DNA of 64,000 nucleotides from Clostridiales bacterium (GTDB lineage Bacteria; Bacillota; Clostridia; Oscillospirales; Acutalibacteraceae), in assembly GCA_019415945.1 (NCBI GenBank), contig DXYF01000006.1, positions 26,237-90,236 of the forward strand. The letters are read 5' to 3'. The position numbers and the translations under genes were made by a program. Below, one piece after another: positions 53,438 to 62,452 of the stretch. Numbering within the stretch: position 1 is the first letter of the stretch; each line of letters begins with the position of its first letter. The notes under the pieces were generated by a model. The model worked only from the letters and a program-made list of their open reading frames with translations. It was not told the origin of the DNA and searched no databases.

Positions 53438-53833
53438 GAGCGAAAACCTCACAAAACATAGCTGTGAGGTTTTTTGTTTTTTGAATCACAGCAATCAAAG
53501 GGATTCGAAAGGGCGTTAATAAAACAGTCCGGGGGACTGTTTTTAGCCCGTCGCGTTGATGAAAGCATAGGACCGCACACGCCAAAACAAACGAGATGAC
53601 CCTATATCTCAACGAAAACAAAGTTATCGGCTCCATAGCGAAAACCTCACAAAACATAGCTGTGAGGTTTTTTGTTTTTTGAATCACAGCAATCAAAGGG
53701 ATTCGAAAGGGCGTTAATAAAACAGTCCGGGGGACTGTTTTTAGCCCGTCGCGTTGATGAAAGCATAGGACCGCACACGCCAAAACAAACGAGATGACCC
53801 TATATCTCAACGAAAACAAAGTTATCAGCTCCA
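53425..53833 (+). repeat. two 198-bp tandem units anchored on the tRNA-Thr 3' end
   Basis: GTTATCAGCTCCA, the end of the tRNA, recurs at 53623 (one base changed) and at 53821, each 198 bp apart. The units between are nearly identical. Each has a hairpin AACCTCAC / GTGAGGTT followed by a T-run directly after the tRNA end, and a second hairpin AACAGTCC / GGACTGTT with TTTTT. A diverged terminator follows the last tRNA-end copy. Confidence 0.88.
53445..53475 (+). terminator. terminator of tRNA-Thr
   Basis: AACCTCAC / GTGAGGTT stem followed by TTTTTGTTTTTT; repeated 198 bp later at 53643. Confidence 0.75.
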
Positions 53834-53918
53834 TAAAAAGCTTCACAATAATGAAAACCGTGAGGCTTTTGTTTTTGCTTTTTTCTGCATCAACATTTAT
53901 TATACAGCCTACACAAAA

Positions 53919-53945
53919 CTCCCCTATCCGCACAGGACAGGGGAG
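53919..53945 (-). terminator. terminator of secA
   Basis: On the minus strand CTCCCCTGTCC / GGATAGGGGAG, 11-bp stem with one G-U pair and a 5-base loop, followed by TTTTG. 27 bp after the stop. Confidence 0.75.
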
Positions 53946-53971
53946 GGTAATTTGAATATTTGAATATTTAA

Positions 53972-56842
53972 TTATTCATCTCTGCCGCAGCATTTTTTAT
54001 ACTTCTTGCCGCTTCCGCACGGGCACGGATCATTTCTGCCGACCTTTTTGCCCTTTCTTACGGTCTTGTTTGCCGTATCTGTTCCGTCAGAGGATGTTCT
54101 TGTCGGCTGTGCAACCTGCTCACGCCTGAGAGCCTGCTCAACCGCATTCGGCTGTTTATTTTCCTCGCCGTTATTTAGCATAACACGGTGTGCGGCAGCA
54201 GCCTGCTTTTCAGCAGCCTTTCTAGCCGCCTCTATAGCCTCCTGACGCTTTTGGATCTCATAAACACGCTTTGGCATAACAAGCATAAGCTTAACCGTAT
54301 CTTCTCGGATGTTTTCAATCATCTCGTCAAACATATCAAAACCTTCGATACGGTATTCAACAACAGGATCATGCTGACCGTACGAACGCAGTCTTATGCC
54401 TGATTTGAGCTGATCCATATTGTCGATATGCTCCATCCAGTGAGTGTCAACGCTCTTGAGCAGATAAACACGCTCCATCTCACGGATTGTTTCAGCGGGC
54501 AGCAGCTCCTCGTTTTCTTTAAACAATGCAAGTGCATCGTCAACGATCATCTGCTTTATTTCGTCAGCCTCCATATCCTCAAGGTCATCCAGGCTGAAAT
54601 CGTACTTGCTTTCGTCAAAGATTATCCAGCCCTTGTAATAGTCCTTAAGGCTCTGGAGGTTCCAATTCTCCTTGGGACCGTCGGGCAAATAATGCTTAAC
54701 CGAAGTTTCAATCGTATCGCTCACCATTTTAAGGACAGTTTCGTGCAAGTCCTCGCCGTTTAACACCTGGTCACGCTGACCGTAGATAATTTCACGCTGA
54801 CGGTTAAGAACATCGTCGTACTGCAAAACATCCTTACGGATTCCGAAGTTGCGAAGCTCTACCTTTTCCTGTGAACTTTCAATGATATTTGAAAGCATCT
54901 TGTTTTCGATAGGCATATCCTCGTCAACATTGAGTCTTTCCATCATCATCTTCATTCTGTCGCCGCCGAAAAGTCTCATCAAATCGTCCTCGGTTGACAG
55001 GAAGAAACGGCTCACACCCGGGTCGCCCTGACGGCCTGAACGGCCTCTTAACTGATTATCAATTCGGCGTGATTCGTGACGCTCCGTGCCGATAATCATA
55101 AGACCGCCTGCGTCTCTTACCTTTTGTGCCTCGTCCTTTATTTCCTCTTTATATTTATCGTTGAGTTCTCTGAATGTTTTTCTTGCATTGATGATTTCCT
55201 CATCGTCGGTTTCGGCATAACCCGTAGCCTCCTCGATAAGCTCTTCAGGGAAGCCCTGCTTACGCATTGAAGCCTTTGCCATGTACTCGGCATTACCGCC
55301 CAAAATAATATCGGTTCCGCGGCCTGCCATATTTGTCGCTATCGTAACAGCACCGAGCTTACCTGCCTGAGCTACGATTTCAGCTTCCTTTTCGTGCTGC
55401 TTTGCGTTGAGCACATTGTGCTTTATTCCACGCTTTTTAAGCATTTTTGAAAGAAGCTCCGACTTTTCTATTGATATTGTACCGACAAGCACAGGCTGAC
55501 CGTTTTCGTGAGCCTCACAAATTCTGTCGATAACTGCATTAAACTTTCCTTTTTCCGTCTTGTAAACCGAATCCGGCAAATCCTTACGCAAAACAGGCTT
55601 GTTTGTCGGGATTTCAACAACATCAAGCTTATAAATCTCCTGAAATTCCTCGGACTCGGTCTGAGCGGTACCCGTCATACCCGACAGCTTTTTGTAAAGT
55701 CGGAAATAGTTTTGGAAGGTGATTGTAGCAAGGGTTTTGCTTTCGCTCTGAACCTTTACACCCTCCTTTGCCTCAATAGCCTGATGAAGTCCCTCGTTGA
55801 AGCGTCTGCCGTACATAAGACGACCTGTAAACTCGTCAACGATGATGACCTCGCCGTCCTTTACAACATAGTCAACATCAAGCTTCATTACGCCGTTAGC
55901 CTTGATTGCCTGATTGACATGGTGCTGGATTGTAAGGTTTTCGGGATCGGTAAGGTTTTCAATGTTGAAAAACTCCTCCGCTTTTTTTACGCCGCTCTGT
56001 GTAAGCGTAGCCGTTTTCTGCTTTTCGTCAACAACGCAGTCAATGCCGTGTTCCTCGTAATACTGCTCCATATCCTCTTTGGAGTCAAGCTCTGCAAAAC
56101 GCTGTACTTTCAGTGTTTTTGCAAAAGCGTCCGCCTTTTCATAGAGGTCAGTCGACTTGTCGCCCTTGCCCGAAATAATAAGCGGCGTTCTCGCCTCATC
56201 TATGAGAATTGAGTCAACCTCATCGACTATTGCAAAGGCGTGTTCACGCTGAACCTTTTTCTCCTTGTAAACTACCATATTGTCACGCAGGTAGTCAAAG
56301 CCAAGCTCGTTGTTTGTTCCGTATGTAATGTCGGCGTTATAAGCCGCTTTTCTTTCATCGTTGTCTATTTCGTGTGTGATAAGACCGACTGTAAGACCCA
56401 AATATCTGTACAGCTTTCCCATCCACTCCGAGTCACGGCGTGCAAGGTAATCGTTGACCGTTACGATATGTACACCCTTGCCTGTAAGTCCGTTAAGGTA
56501 AGCGGGGAGAGTTGCCACAAGAGTTTTACCTTCACCTGTTTTCATCTCGGCAATTCTGCCCTGATGCAGTACAATGCCGCCGATAACCTGAACGGGGTAG
56601 TGCTTCATTCCGAGCACTCTCATACCTGCTTCTCGGCACACCGCAAATGCGTCGGGGAGAATATCGTCGGTGGTTTCGCCGTTTGCAAGGCGTTCCTTTA
56701 ATATTGCAGTTTGATTTTTCAGCTCGCTTTCGCTCATCGCAGCGTACTTATCCTCAAGTGCAAGAACCTTGTCGCAAATAGGCTGCACCCTCTTTACCTC
56801 TCGCTTGCTGTAATTACCAAACATCGCTTTCAAAAAATTCAT
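53972..56842 (-). CDS. secA: preprotein translocase ATPase SecA
   Basis: 956 residues from the ATG at 56842 (AAAGGAAC upstream; a longer frame to 56893 lacks a site). DEAD-type motor: Walker A region MKTGEGKTLVA, VDEVDSILIDEA, GRGTDIILGG and the Q-R-rich GRSGRQGDPG. C-terminal zinc motif CPCGSGKKYKKCC. Drives Sec export, needed for all secreted proteins here, including the amylase and TasA-like proteins. 54 bp after the PBP gene on the same strand. Confidence 0.97.
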   Translation of the reverse strand: MNFLKAMFGNYSKREVKRVQPICDKVLALEDKYAAMSESELKNQTAILKERLANGETTDDILPDAFAVCREAGMRVLGMKHYPVQVIGGIVLHQGRIAEMKTGEGKTLVATLPAYLNGLTGKGVHIVTVNDYLARRDSEWMGKLYRYLGLTVGLITHEIDNDERKAAYNADITYGTNNELGFDYLRDNMVVYKEKKVQREHAFAIVDEVDSILIDEARTPLIISGKGDKSTDLYEKADAFAKTLKVQRFAELDSKEDMEQYYEEHGIDCVVDEKQKTATLTQSGVKKAEEFFNIENLTDPENLTIQHHVNQAIKANGVMKLDVDYVVKDGEVIIVDEFTGRLMYGRRFNEGLHQAIEAKEGVKVQSESKTLATITFQNYFRLYKKLSGMTGTAQTESEEFQEIYKLDVVEIPTNKPVLRKDLPDSVYKTEKGKFNAVIDRICEAHENGQPVLVGTISIEKSELLSKMLKKRGIKHNVLNAKQHEKEAEIVAQAGKLGAVTIATNMAGRGTDIILGGNAEYMAKASMRKQGFPEELIEEATGYAETDDEEIINARKTFRELNDKYKEEIKDEAQKVRDAGGLMIIGTERHESRRIDNQLRGRSGRQGDPGVSRFFLSTEDDLMRLFGGDRMKMMMERLNVDEDMPIENKMLSNIIESSQEKVELRNFGIRKDVLQYDDVLNRQREIIYGQRDQVLNGEDLHETVLKMVSDTIETSVKHYLPDGPKENWNLQSLKDYYKGWIIFDESKYDFSLDDLEDMEADEIKQMIVDDALALFKENEELLPAETIREMERVYLLKSVDTHWMEHIDNMDQLKSGIRLRSYGQHDPVVEYRIEGFDMFDEMIENIREDTVKLMLVMPKRVYEIQKRQEAIEAARKAAEKQAAAAHRVMLNNGEENKQPNAVEQALRREQVAQPTRTSSDGTDTANKTVRKGKKVGRNDPCPCGSGKKYKKCCGRDE

Positions 56843-56896
56843 TACATTTGTTCCTTTCTGTATGGAATACGGATTACTCCGCACAAATTTCAAATT

Positions 56897-58303
56897 TTAC
56901 CCTGTAACGGCAGATGCCCCAAGACTTTTTGCCGCCTGAATCATAGCCGCTTCAACGACAGGCCCCGCATAGGTAAATCCAAAGCCGGAATCCTCAACAA
57001 CACAGGCAAAGGCAAGCGGACAGTCCTCGTCCTTTGAATAGCCTACCATCCAGCCGTTAGGCTCCTTGTCCTCGCCGACTTCTCCCGTACCTGTTTTTGC
57101 ACATACTGTCAGTCCGCCGAACAAATCATCGCCGTAATAGTCGGTGATTGTATATCTCATTATGCTGTCAAGCTGACTTGCTGTGCTTTCGCTGAACATT
57201 TCTCTTCCGTTGCCGCTTTTATTTATTCCGATTGCAGACAAAACAGAATCTGTCGCATTCTTAATGAGCGTAGGTTCTGTCGCCTTTCCGCCGTTTGCGA
57301 TGGCTCCGCAGATTATCGCCATCTGCATGGGATTGACCTTGTCGTTATACTGACCTACACCCGACCACGCAAGCTGGTTTGTGTTTGCGTCAGACACATC
57401 GTAAACTCCCTTTGCGGTTTTTACCCCGTCAACCTCAAACGACATATTTATGCCGATTCTTTCAGCGGTTTCCGTCATTTTGTCAGCACCCAGCTCAACC
57501 GCAAGCTCAGCAAAAACAATGTTGCACGAATAAGCCATAGCCTGCTCAAAATTTATCGTTCCGTGTGCCTCAACGCAGGTTATATCGCTTCCACCGATAT
57601 CCTCGCTTCCGTCGCACGACCATGTTCTTTCGTAAATATCTGGGATATTCTCAATAGCCGCCGCTGCGGTTACGATTTTAAAGATAGAGCCGGGCGTATA
57701 TGACGATGAAAGCACATTGTCAAGATAAACGCCCTCGTACTCGCTCTCGTTTTCTTCGGTGATTTCGGGCGGGCTGTTGGGGTCATAACCCTTTGTGCTT
57801 ACGGAACATATTACCTCGCCCGTTTTATAATTATAAACAACGCACGCACCCTTTTTGTCGTAGCTTGACAGCACATCATATGCCGCCGCACAAGTTTTTG
57901 CGTCAACCGTGAGCGTCAAATCATTTGACGAACGCAGTGACTCGGGCATATTAAGCCCCCAAAACAAATTGTAACCTGCAAGCTGTGAACGGTACATACT
58001 CTGTGCCGCTGTAGAAATGTTAAGGCTGTTATCGCCGACAACATGAAGAAGTGATTTTCTTATGCTGTCGTTTTCGTTGTACACACGCACACCGTCAACG
58101 GTCTGTGCAAGCACTTCGCCGTTTCGGTCATAAATTGCCCCCGCCTGTGCAAGACCTCCGCTGCCTGCTATGTGAGCATTGTAGGGCTGGTCAACCCAGT
58201 CGTCGGCATTCATAATTAACTGAAATGTTAAATATCCCATTCCCCCGATAAAACCGAGAGTAAGTATAAATATCAAGGTGCTTCGTCTTAAAATTCTTTT
58301 CAT
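56897..58303 (-). CDS. class B penicillin-binding protein (transpeptidase)
   Basis: 468 residues from the ATG at 58303, with GGAGG seven bases upstream; the frame continues to 58363 but only into the repeat element. One N-terminal membrane helix, a short pedestal domain and a transpeptidase domain: SxxK as PGSIFKIVT near 225-233 (Ser nucleophile), SxN as YSCN near 280, and KTG as AKTGTGE near 415. PbpA-like, the short clostridial type. Encoded with the SEDS protein upstream, as SEDS-bPBP pairs are. Its 5' leader carries two tandem copies of the structured element. Confidence 0.93.
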   Translation of the reverse strand: MKRILRRSTLIFILTLGFIGGMGYLTFQLIMNADDWVDQPYNAHIAGSGGLAQAGAIYDRNGEVLAQTVDGVRVYNENDSIRKSLLHVVGDNSLNISTAAQSMYRSQLAGYNLFWGLNMPESLRSSNDLTLTVDAKTCAAAYDVLSSYDKKGACVVYNYKTGEVICSVSTKGYDPNSPPEITEENESEYEGVYLDNVLSSSYTPGSIFKIVTAAAAIENIPDIYERTWSCDGSEDIGGSDITCVEAHGTINFEQAMAYSCNIVFAELAVELGADKMTETAERIGINMSFEVDGVKTAKGVYDVSDANTNQLAWSGVGQYNDKVNPMQMAIICGAIANGGKATEPTLIKNATDSVLSAIGINKSGNGREMFSESTASQLDSIMRYTITDYYGDDLFGGLTVCAKTGTGEVGEDKEPNGWMVGYSKDEDCPLAFACVVEDSGFGFTYAGPVVEAAMIQAAKSLGASAVTG

Positions 58304-58315
58304 ACAAACGCCTCC

Positions 58316-58382
58316 GGCGAGTGTCTCGCCTCCGGTTCGAGCAGACAGGTTAATGTTTAACAAAACACTGCCGCCCGACAGT
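58316..58382 (-). repeat. structured element, copy D1 in the PBP leader
   Basis: GGCGAGTGTCTCGCC hairpin, then TTCGAGCAGACAGGTTAATG, an A-rich stem and GCCCGACAG. On the minus strand the hairpin ends 4-5 bases before, and partly overlaps pairing with, the GGAGG of the PBP gene (CTCGCC then GGAGGCG). It is a divergent member of the family: the hairpin is changed on both sides but still pairs. Confidence 0.65.
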
Positions 58383-58410
58383 TAGTATCATTTATCGGTT
58401 ATGCCTCATT

Positions 58411-58475
58411 GCGAGTTCCTCGCCCCAATTCGAGCAGACAGGTTAATGTTTAATAAAACACTGTTGCCCGACAGT
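58411..58475 (-). repeat. structured element, copy D2 in the PBP leader
   Basis: GCGAGTTCCTCGC hairpin, CCAATTCGAGCAGACAGGTTAATG, and TTGCCCGACAG. Second tandem copy, 28 bp from D1, in the 200-bp gap between the SEDS and PBP genes. On the minus strand its hairpin is followed by AATGAGG, not a T-run, so it is not a terminator here. Confidence 0.65.
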
Positions 58476-58503
58476 AAAAACATAACGGTGTCTGATAAAA
58501 AGT

Positions 58504-60180
58504 TTATCTTTTAACTGCATAGGTTCTTTCATCAGCCGCCTTAATAAAGGCAATCAAGCCCCAGCAAGACAACACGCTTGAACCGCCGCAGCTTATAAAC
58601 GGGAATGTAACACCTGTAAGCGGCAGAACATCGGTTGCACCGAAAACATTGAGCGAGAGCTGAACAACGAGCAAGCCTGCCGCACAGCACGCCGAAATCG
58701 AATAAAATGTGCTTCTGCTTCTTGTGGTAATCGCACGGGCATATGTCACCAGTGCTCCAACTGCAACCGCAACGGTAATCGCAACGATGATTCCCATCTC
58801 CTCGGCAAGGATACCGAAAACAAGGTCGCTCTCAGACGCTCCCACCTGCTTTAAAAAGCCGTTGCCGATGCCTACGCCGAAAAGTCCGCCGCTTGCAAGG
58901 AAAGTAAGCACATGAGTCTGCTGATAGCCTTCGGCGTCGGCATACTGCCACACCTTGCCCCAAGCCTTAAATCGGTCTGCGACATAGGGCTTAAAATTCA
59001 ACACTATTGTTACGCCGAACACAGCCGCCGCAACCGCAAGGATAATAGTCTTAAAGTCACCCGAACGCATAAACGCAACAAGCAAAAATGTTACAAAGAA
59101 TATCAAAGCCGTACCGAAGTCGCCCATAACAGCCAAGAGTCCCACGCATACGGCGGAAAAAATTATAAACTCAAACAGGTTTTTGTTTGTCTGAAGCTTA
59201 TCAAGTGCACTTGCACCTATAAATATATAAATCACCTTAACAAGCTCTGACGGCTGTATTGATACAGGACCTATTACAATCCAGTTAGCCGCACCGTATG
59301 TTATCTTGCCCAGCACAATACTCGACAAAAGCAAAAGAACTGCTGCTATCATCATTGGTATTCTCAGTTTGTTTACCTTGTCGGGATCTTCAATAACCTT
59401 GATGATTACGCAGAACAAAACCATTCCGATTGCCGCCGCCGCAAGCTGAGTATAAGCAGACCTTTCGTTCTGCCTTATCAAAAGCATTACGCCTATACCT
59501 GTGAGAAACAGTGCCAATGACTCAAGCTCAAAATTAATTCTTCTCAGCACTACCGTTGAAACAAAGAAAAATCCCCACTCAACAGCCGCCAAAACTCCGA
59601 ACAGCACCAAAGGTGCATACTGATCTGTAGCGTCGTTCCAAAACATAGCTTCAACGCACATAAAGAAATGAAAAATCGTTACAAGCAGCATAAGTTTCCA
59701 TGATTTTATTGCAGGCTTATTGCTGACCTTTGAAAAAAACCAGCTTGATTTAAGCGGCTCATCAAACTCTGTACCTCTTTTAAGCTCAAATTCAGAGTCG
59801 CCTACGCCTATAACATCATCAATCTTAACCTGTTTTCTGCCTCGGATTCGCTTTCCGTTGACATATGTGCCGCTTTTTGAGCCGGTATCGGTGACAAACC
59901 ATCCGTCCTTACGCCTTAGCAAAACACAGTGATTTCTCGAAACGGCAGGATCGTCAACCACAATATCGCTTGACTTGCTTCTGCCTATTGAATTTTCCCA
60001 AAACAAAACTGGCAGTTTAAGCCCTGTATCGGGATTAAAAAGCGTAATAAGGGGCTTTTCGGGACGCCTGTGGCGACGCATGGCGGCATAGCACTGGTAA
60101 ACGATTACAACAGCGTAAATCGGCAGCATTATTCGCAAAGCTACTACGCCGACATCAAAAATTACCGAAATATCGAACAC
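58504..60180 (-). CDS. FtsW/RodA/SpoVE-type SEDS glycosyltransferase with N-terminal FHA domain
   Basis: 558 residues. An N-terminal membrane helix is followed by an FHA domain (about 55-135) with the phosphothreonine-binding pattern IGRSKSSDIVVDD, SRNHC and GTYVNGKRI. Then a SEDS domain with about ten helices: KITYGAANWIVIGPVSIQPSELVK (quoted as IQPSELVK), GDFGTALIFF near 355 and PLTGVTFPFISCGGSS at the end. SEDS proteins polymerise lipid II with a class B PBP, here the one downstream. The FHA domain suggests control by Thr phosphorylation; the kinase is not in the window. Confidence 0.93.
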   Translation of the reverse strand: MFDISVIFDVGVVALRIMLPIYAVVIVYQCYAAMRRHRRPEKPLITLFNPDTGLKLPVLFWENSIGRSKSSDIVVDDPAVSRNHCVLLRRKDGWFVTDTGSKSGTYVNGKRIRGRKQVKIDDVIGVGDSEFELKRGTEFDEPLKSSWFFSKVSNKPAIKSWKLMLLVTIFHFFMCVEAMFWNDATDQYAPLVLFGVLAAVEWGFFFVSTVVLRRINFELESLALFLTGIGVMLLIRQNERSAYTQLAAAAIGMVLFCVIIKVIEDPDKVNKLRIPMMIAAVLLLLSSIVLGKITYGAANWIVIGPVSIQPSELVKVIYIFIGASALDKLQTNKNLFEFIIFSAVCVGLLAVMGDFGTALIFFVTFLLVAFMRSGDFKTIILAVAAAVFGVTIVLNFKPYVADRFKAWGKVWQYADAEGYQQTHVLTFLASGGLFGVGIGNGFLKQVGASESDLVFGILAEEMGIIVAITVAVAVGALVTYARAITTRSRSTFYSISACCAAGLLVVQLSLNVFGATDVLPLTGVTFPFISCGGSSVLSCWGLIAFIKAADERTYAVKR

Positions 60181-60263
60181 GCTTTAGACTCCCTTCTCAG
60201 ACATAATATGTTATTATGCTAAAAATTTAATATATCTTAACAAGCTAAAGTTATACATTCTTA

Positions 60264-60292
60264 ATAATAATCCAAAACAGCACAAAAGTCAA
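60264..60292 (-). promoter_or_regulatory. promoter of the SEDS-PBP-secA cluster
   Basis: Minus strand TTGACT (60292-60287), 17-bp spacer, TATTAT (60269-60264), about 85 bp before the start. Confidence 0.6.
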
Positions 60293-60658
60293 TATTTTAT
60301 ATGTGCATGGGAATATAAATTGAAGCATTATAAACGGTATCACATTTATACTGATGCCAAATTAAATCCTAAAAAACTTTTTGGCATATTTTTTGCGATG
60401 CTTCGTTAGATGTAGTATCGGGGCAAACTTTGCGGCAAAACAGGGCGGATGCAGTTTTGCCCGCCAAACGGGCAAATTGTTTCTTTATAAAAGTATATAT
60501 AGGGTCAAGTTGCCGTAAGACAGACAAGCTTATACTTAACACAGACTTTATAGGCTGAAATTAAAGTATTAATTTTGTAAAAAATATATACTGTTTTTTA
60601 CCGAATTTACGCTTTGTAAAGCCCTTGTATTTTTACTGTAAATTGTTAATCAATATTA

Positions 60659-60687
60659 TTGACCGCCTTATTTTTAGGGCATATAAT
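60659..60687 (+). promoter_or_regulatory. promoter of the HAD/GT gene pair
   Basis: TTGACC (60659-60664), 17-bp spacer, TATAAT (60682-60687), about 40 bp before the ATG. Confidence 0.7.
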
Positions 60688-60727
60688 TTGAACGATTTAT
60701 GAAATACTATGGAATTCGGAGACGAAA

Positions 60728-62437
60728 ATGATAGAAAAATTTTCGCTTGATTTTGTACGGAAAATTTATAATTTTCTTACTACCGGCAATGATGATGTAA
60801 ACTTTTATTGTATTTGCGTACAAAATCAAAATCGTGAAGCCGCCACAAACAGTCCTATAAAATTTGCACTGACTCTTGTTAAAATCAATGTTTTATGCAG
60901 ACTTCCCTGCGGTAAAAAAAGAATATTTTCCGAATCGATCGGCAATACCTATCTTTCTGAAATCTTTGTCCGTCCTTTAATCAGCGAGCTTGCATCGGGA
61001 ATGCTTGACAACACGCATGCAGTTACTGATATTTTCGGAAGTGCGTTTACGCTTACCAAAAGCAAAAATGAAATATTTAAGATTATTGAGGCCGACTGCG
61101 GAGTAAGGGGCTTTGCAAAGCTGAGAGAAAAATATGACGATGACAACATTTGTATCAAAGACATATATAAAAAGATAAACTCACAGCTTTGCAGCACCGT
61201 TGATTATAAAATTGAGCTTGCTCAAACGGCAAAATACTATGTTTCAAACAGATATATTATTCGTATGCTTGACATTGCAAAATGCAACGGACTTGATGTA
61301 ACGGCAATCGTAAAAACCTGCTATCCCAGAGAATTTATTGAAACCATGCTCAAAAAGCACGATATTTTGTGCGACAGGGTATATATATCAAGCGAAGGAA
61401 AGCTCTCTGTTTACAGCATAGTCAAAGACCCGAAGCTTACCTGTGTGCTGAGCAGCAATTACAACGGTTTTATAAAAAAATTTTTAAAACTTGGCTGTAA
61501 GCCGTTTTATTATAGAAATCCAAAGGATTTAATGCAGAGGATTGAGCACCCGGCACTTGATAATGAGTTTAAGGATATTTACGATACAGTCTGCGGCTTG
61601 CGGCTTTTCAGCGGTTTAAAGAGAATGTCAAGGGCTTATGAACTGTCCTACCTCTGCATTGCTCCGTCGGTATTTGCTTTTGCACAAACGGTAGCTCAGA
61701 AAGTTAAAGACGATGAATTTGTCGTTTGCCTCTGCGATGAACATTCAATATTCGGTCAAGTGATGCAAAAGCTTTGCCAAAGCGGCAACAAACCGTGCTT
61801 TTTTCCTTGGTCACCGCTTGCAGGCGACAAGAGAAAGTCTGTTGATAAATGGAAAACGATTGTTGAGGAAACACCGATTTTTGACTATGCCTATATGGGC
61901 GTGTTTGACTCGGCGTTACGATATTCAATCAAAGAAACCAAAAACAACGGCAATGCAAATATGCTTGCAGCAATAATGGCTACGGCTTGGGTTGATAAAT
62001 CATTTGACGGCGTCTGCAATGCTGTTAAACAGCTTGTTGACGGCAAACCACACATAGTAATTGCAGACCCGACAGCAGGCAAATGCGGTTGCCGTGAATT
62101 TTGTTCTGCTCTTGAAACTGCAAGCGGCAAAACTTTGTACACCTGCCTAAACATCAGCAATTTTCTTGACGGAAACACAAATGAGCTAAAGCCGCTTGCA
62201 AAAATAATTCAAGGCAACAAACCCTTGCTTTATCAGATTGACGGCAGCAATAAAAAGTGGCTGTATCAAAAAAAGCTGAATACATCAACGCTTAGTGAAA
62301 TTTATTCGGCAATCAACGACTTTACAGATGATTTTTTACACTATTTAATCACAAGCAAACAAAGCTATCAAATTTCAGGAACTGACGCTTATTTGCTGTA
62401 TAAGCAGGCATTAAAACAAATAGAAAACTTATTTTAA
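60728..62437 (+). CDS. large protein with HAD-like domain, surface-glycan type (tentative)
   Basis: 569 residues, GGAG seven to eight bases before the ATG. No signal or membrane segment. Residues about 168-220 (KYYVSNRYIIRMLDIAKCNG, then REFIETMLKKHDI and VYISSEGKLS) resemble the HAD-like proteins fused to or encoded with glycosyltransferases in capsule and teichoic-acid loci. However, the nucleophile Asp expected in DxDxT is not visible, so catalysis is uncertain. The C-terminal half is unrecognised. It precedes the GT52-like gene by 15 bp and shares its promoter. Confidence 0.5.
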   Translation: MIEKFSLDFVRKIYNFLTTGNDDVNFYCICVQNQNREAATNSPIKFALTLVKINVLCRLPCGKKRIFSESIGNTYLSEIFVRPLISELASGMLDNTHAVTDIFGSAFTLTKSKNEIFKIIEADCGVRGFAKLREKYDDDNICIKDIYKKINSQLCSTVDYKIELAQTAKYYVSNRYIIRMLDIAKCNGLDVTAIVKTCYPREFIETMLKKHDILCDRVYISSEGKLSVYSIVKDPKLTCVLSSNYNGFIKKFLKLGCKPFYYRNPKDLMQRIEHPALDNEFKDIYDTVCGLRLFSGLKRMSRAYELSYLCIAPSVFAFAQTVAQKVKDDEFVVCLCDEHSIFGQVMQKLCQSGNKPCFFPWSPLAGDKRKSVDKWKTIVEETPIFDYAYMGVFDSALRYSIKETKNNGNANMLAAIMATAWVDKSFDGVCNAVKQLVDGKPHIVIADPTAGKCGCREFCSALETASGKTLYTCLNISNFLDGNTNELKPLAKIIQGNKPLLYQIDGSNKKWLYQKKLNTSTLSEIYSAINDFTDDFLHYLITSKQSYQISGTDAYLLYKQALKQIENLF

Positions 62438-62452
62438 CACGGAGTGAATAAT

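Larger units (their letters stand above)
60181..60727. other. divergent intergenic region
   Basis: 547 bp without a gene. It contains the promoters at 60264-60292 (minus) and 60659-60687 (plus). In the middle (about 60445-60480) a G+C-rich patch with GGGCGG, TTGCCCGCC and CGGGCAA forms imperfect hairpins of unknown role. Confidence 0.5.

Noticed and set aside
53425..53833. CRISPR array
   Set aside because: The repeated unit is 198 bp, nearly identical throughout and includes terminators; there are no short repeats with variable spacers and no cas genes.
53373..53933. 186-codon open frame on the minus strand across tRNA-Thr and the tandem units
   Set aside because: Its end is the antisense of the tRNA (the familiar GFEPVTSSLPRT false protein), and its inner repeats are just the 198-bp units translated. 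No ribosome site.
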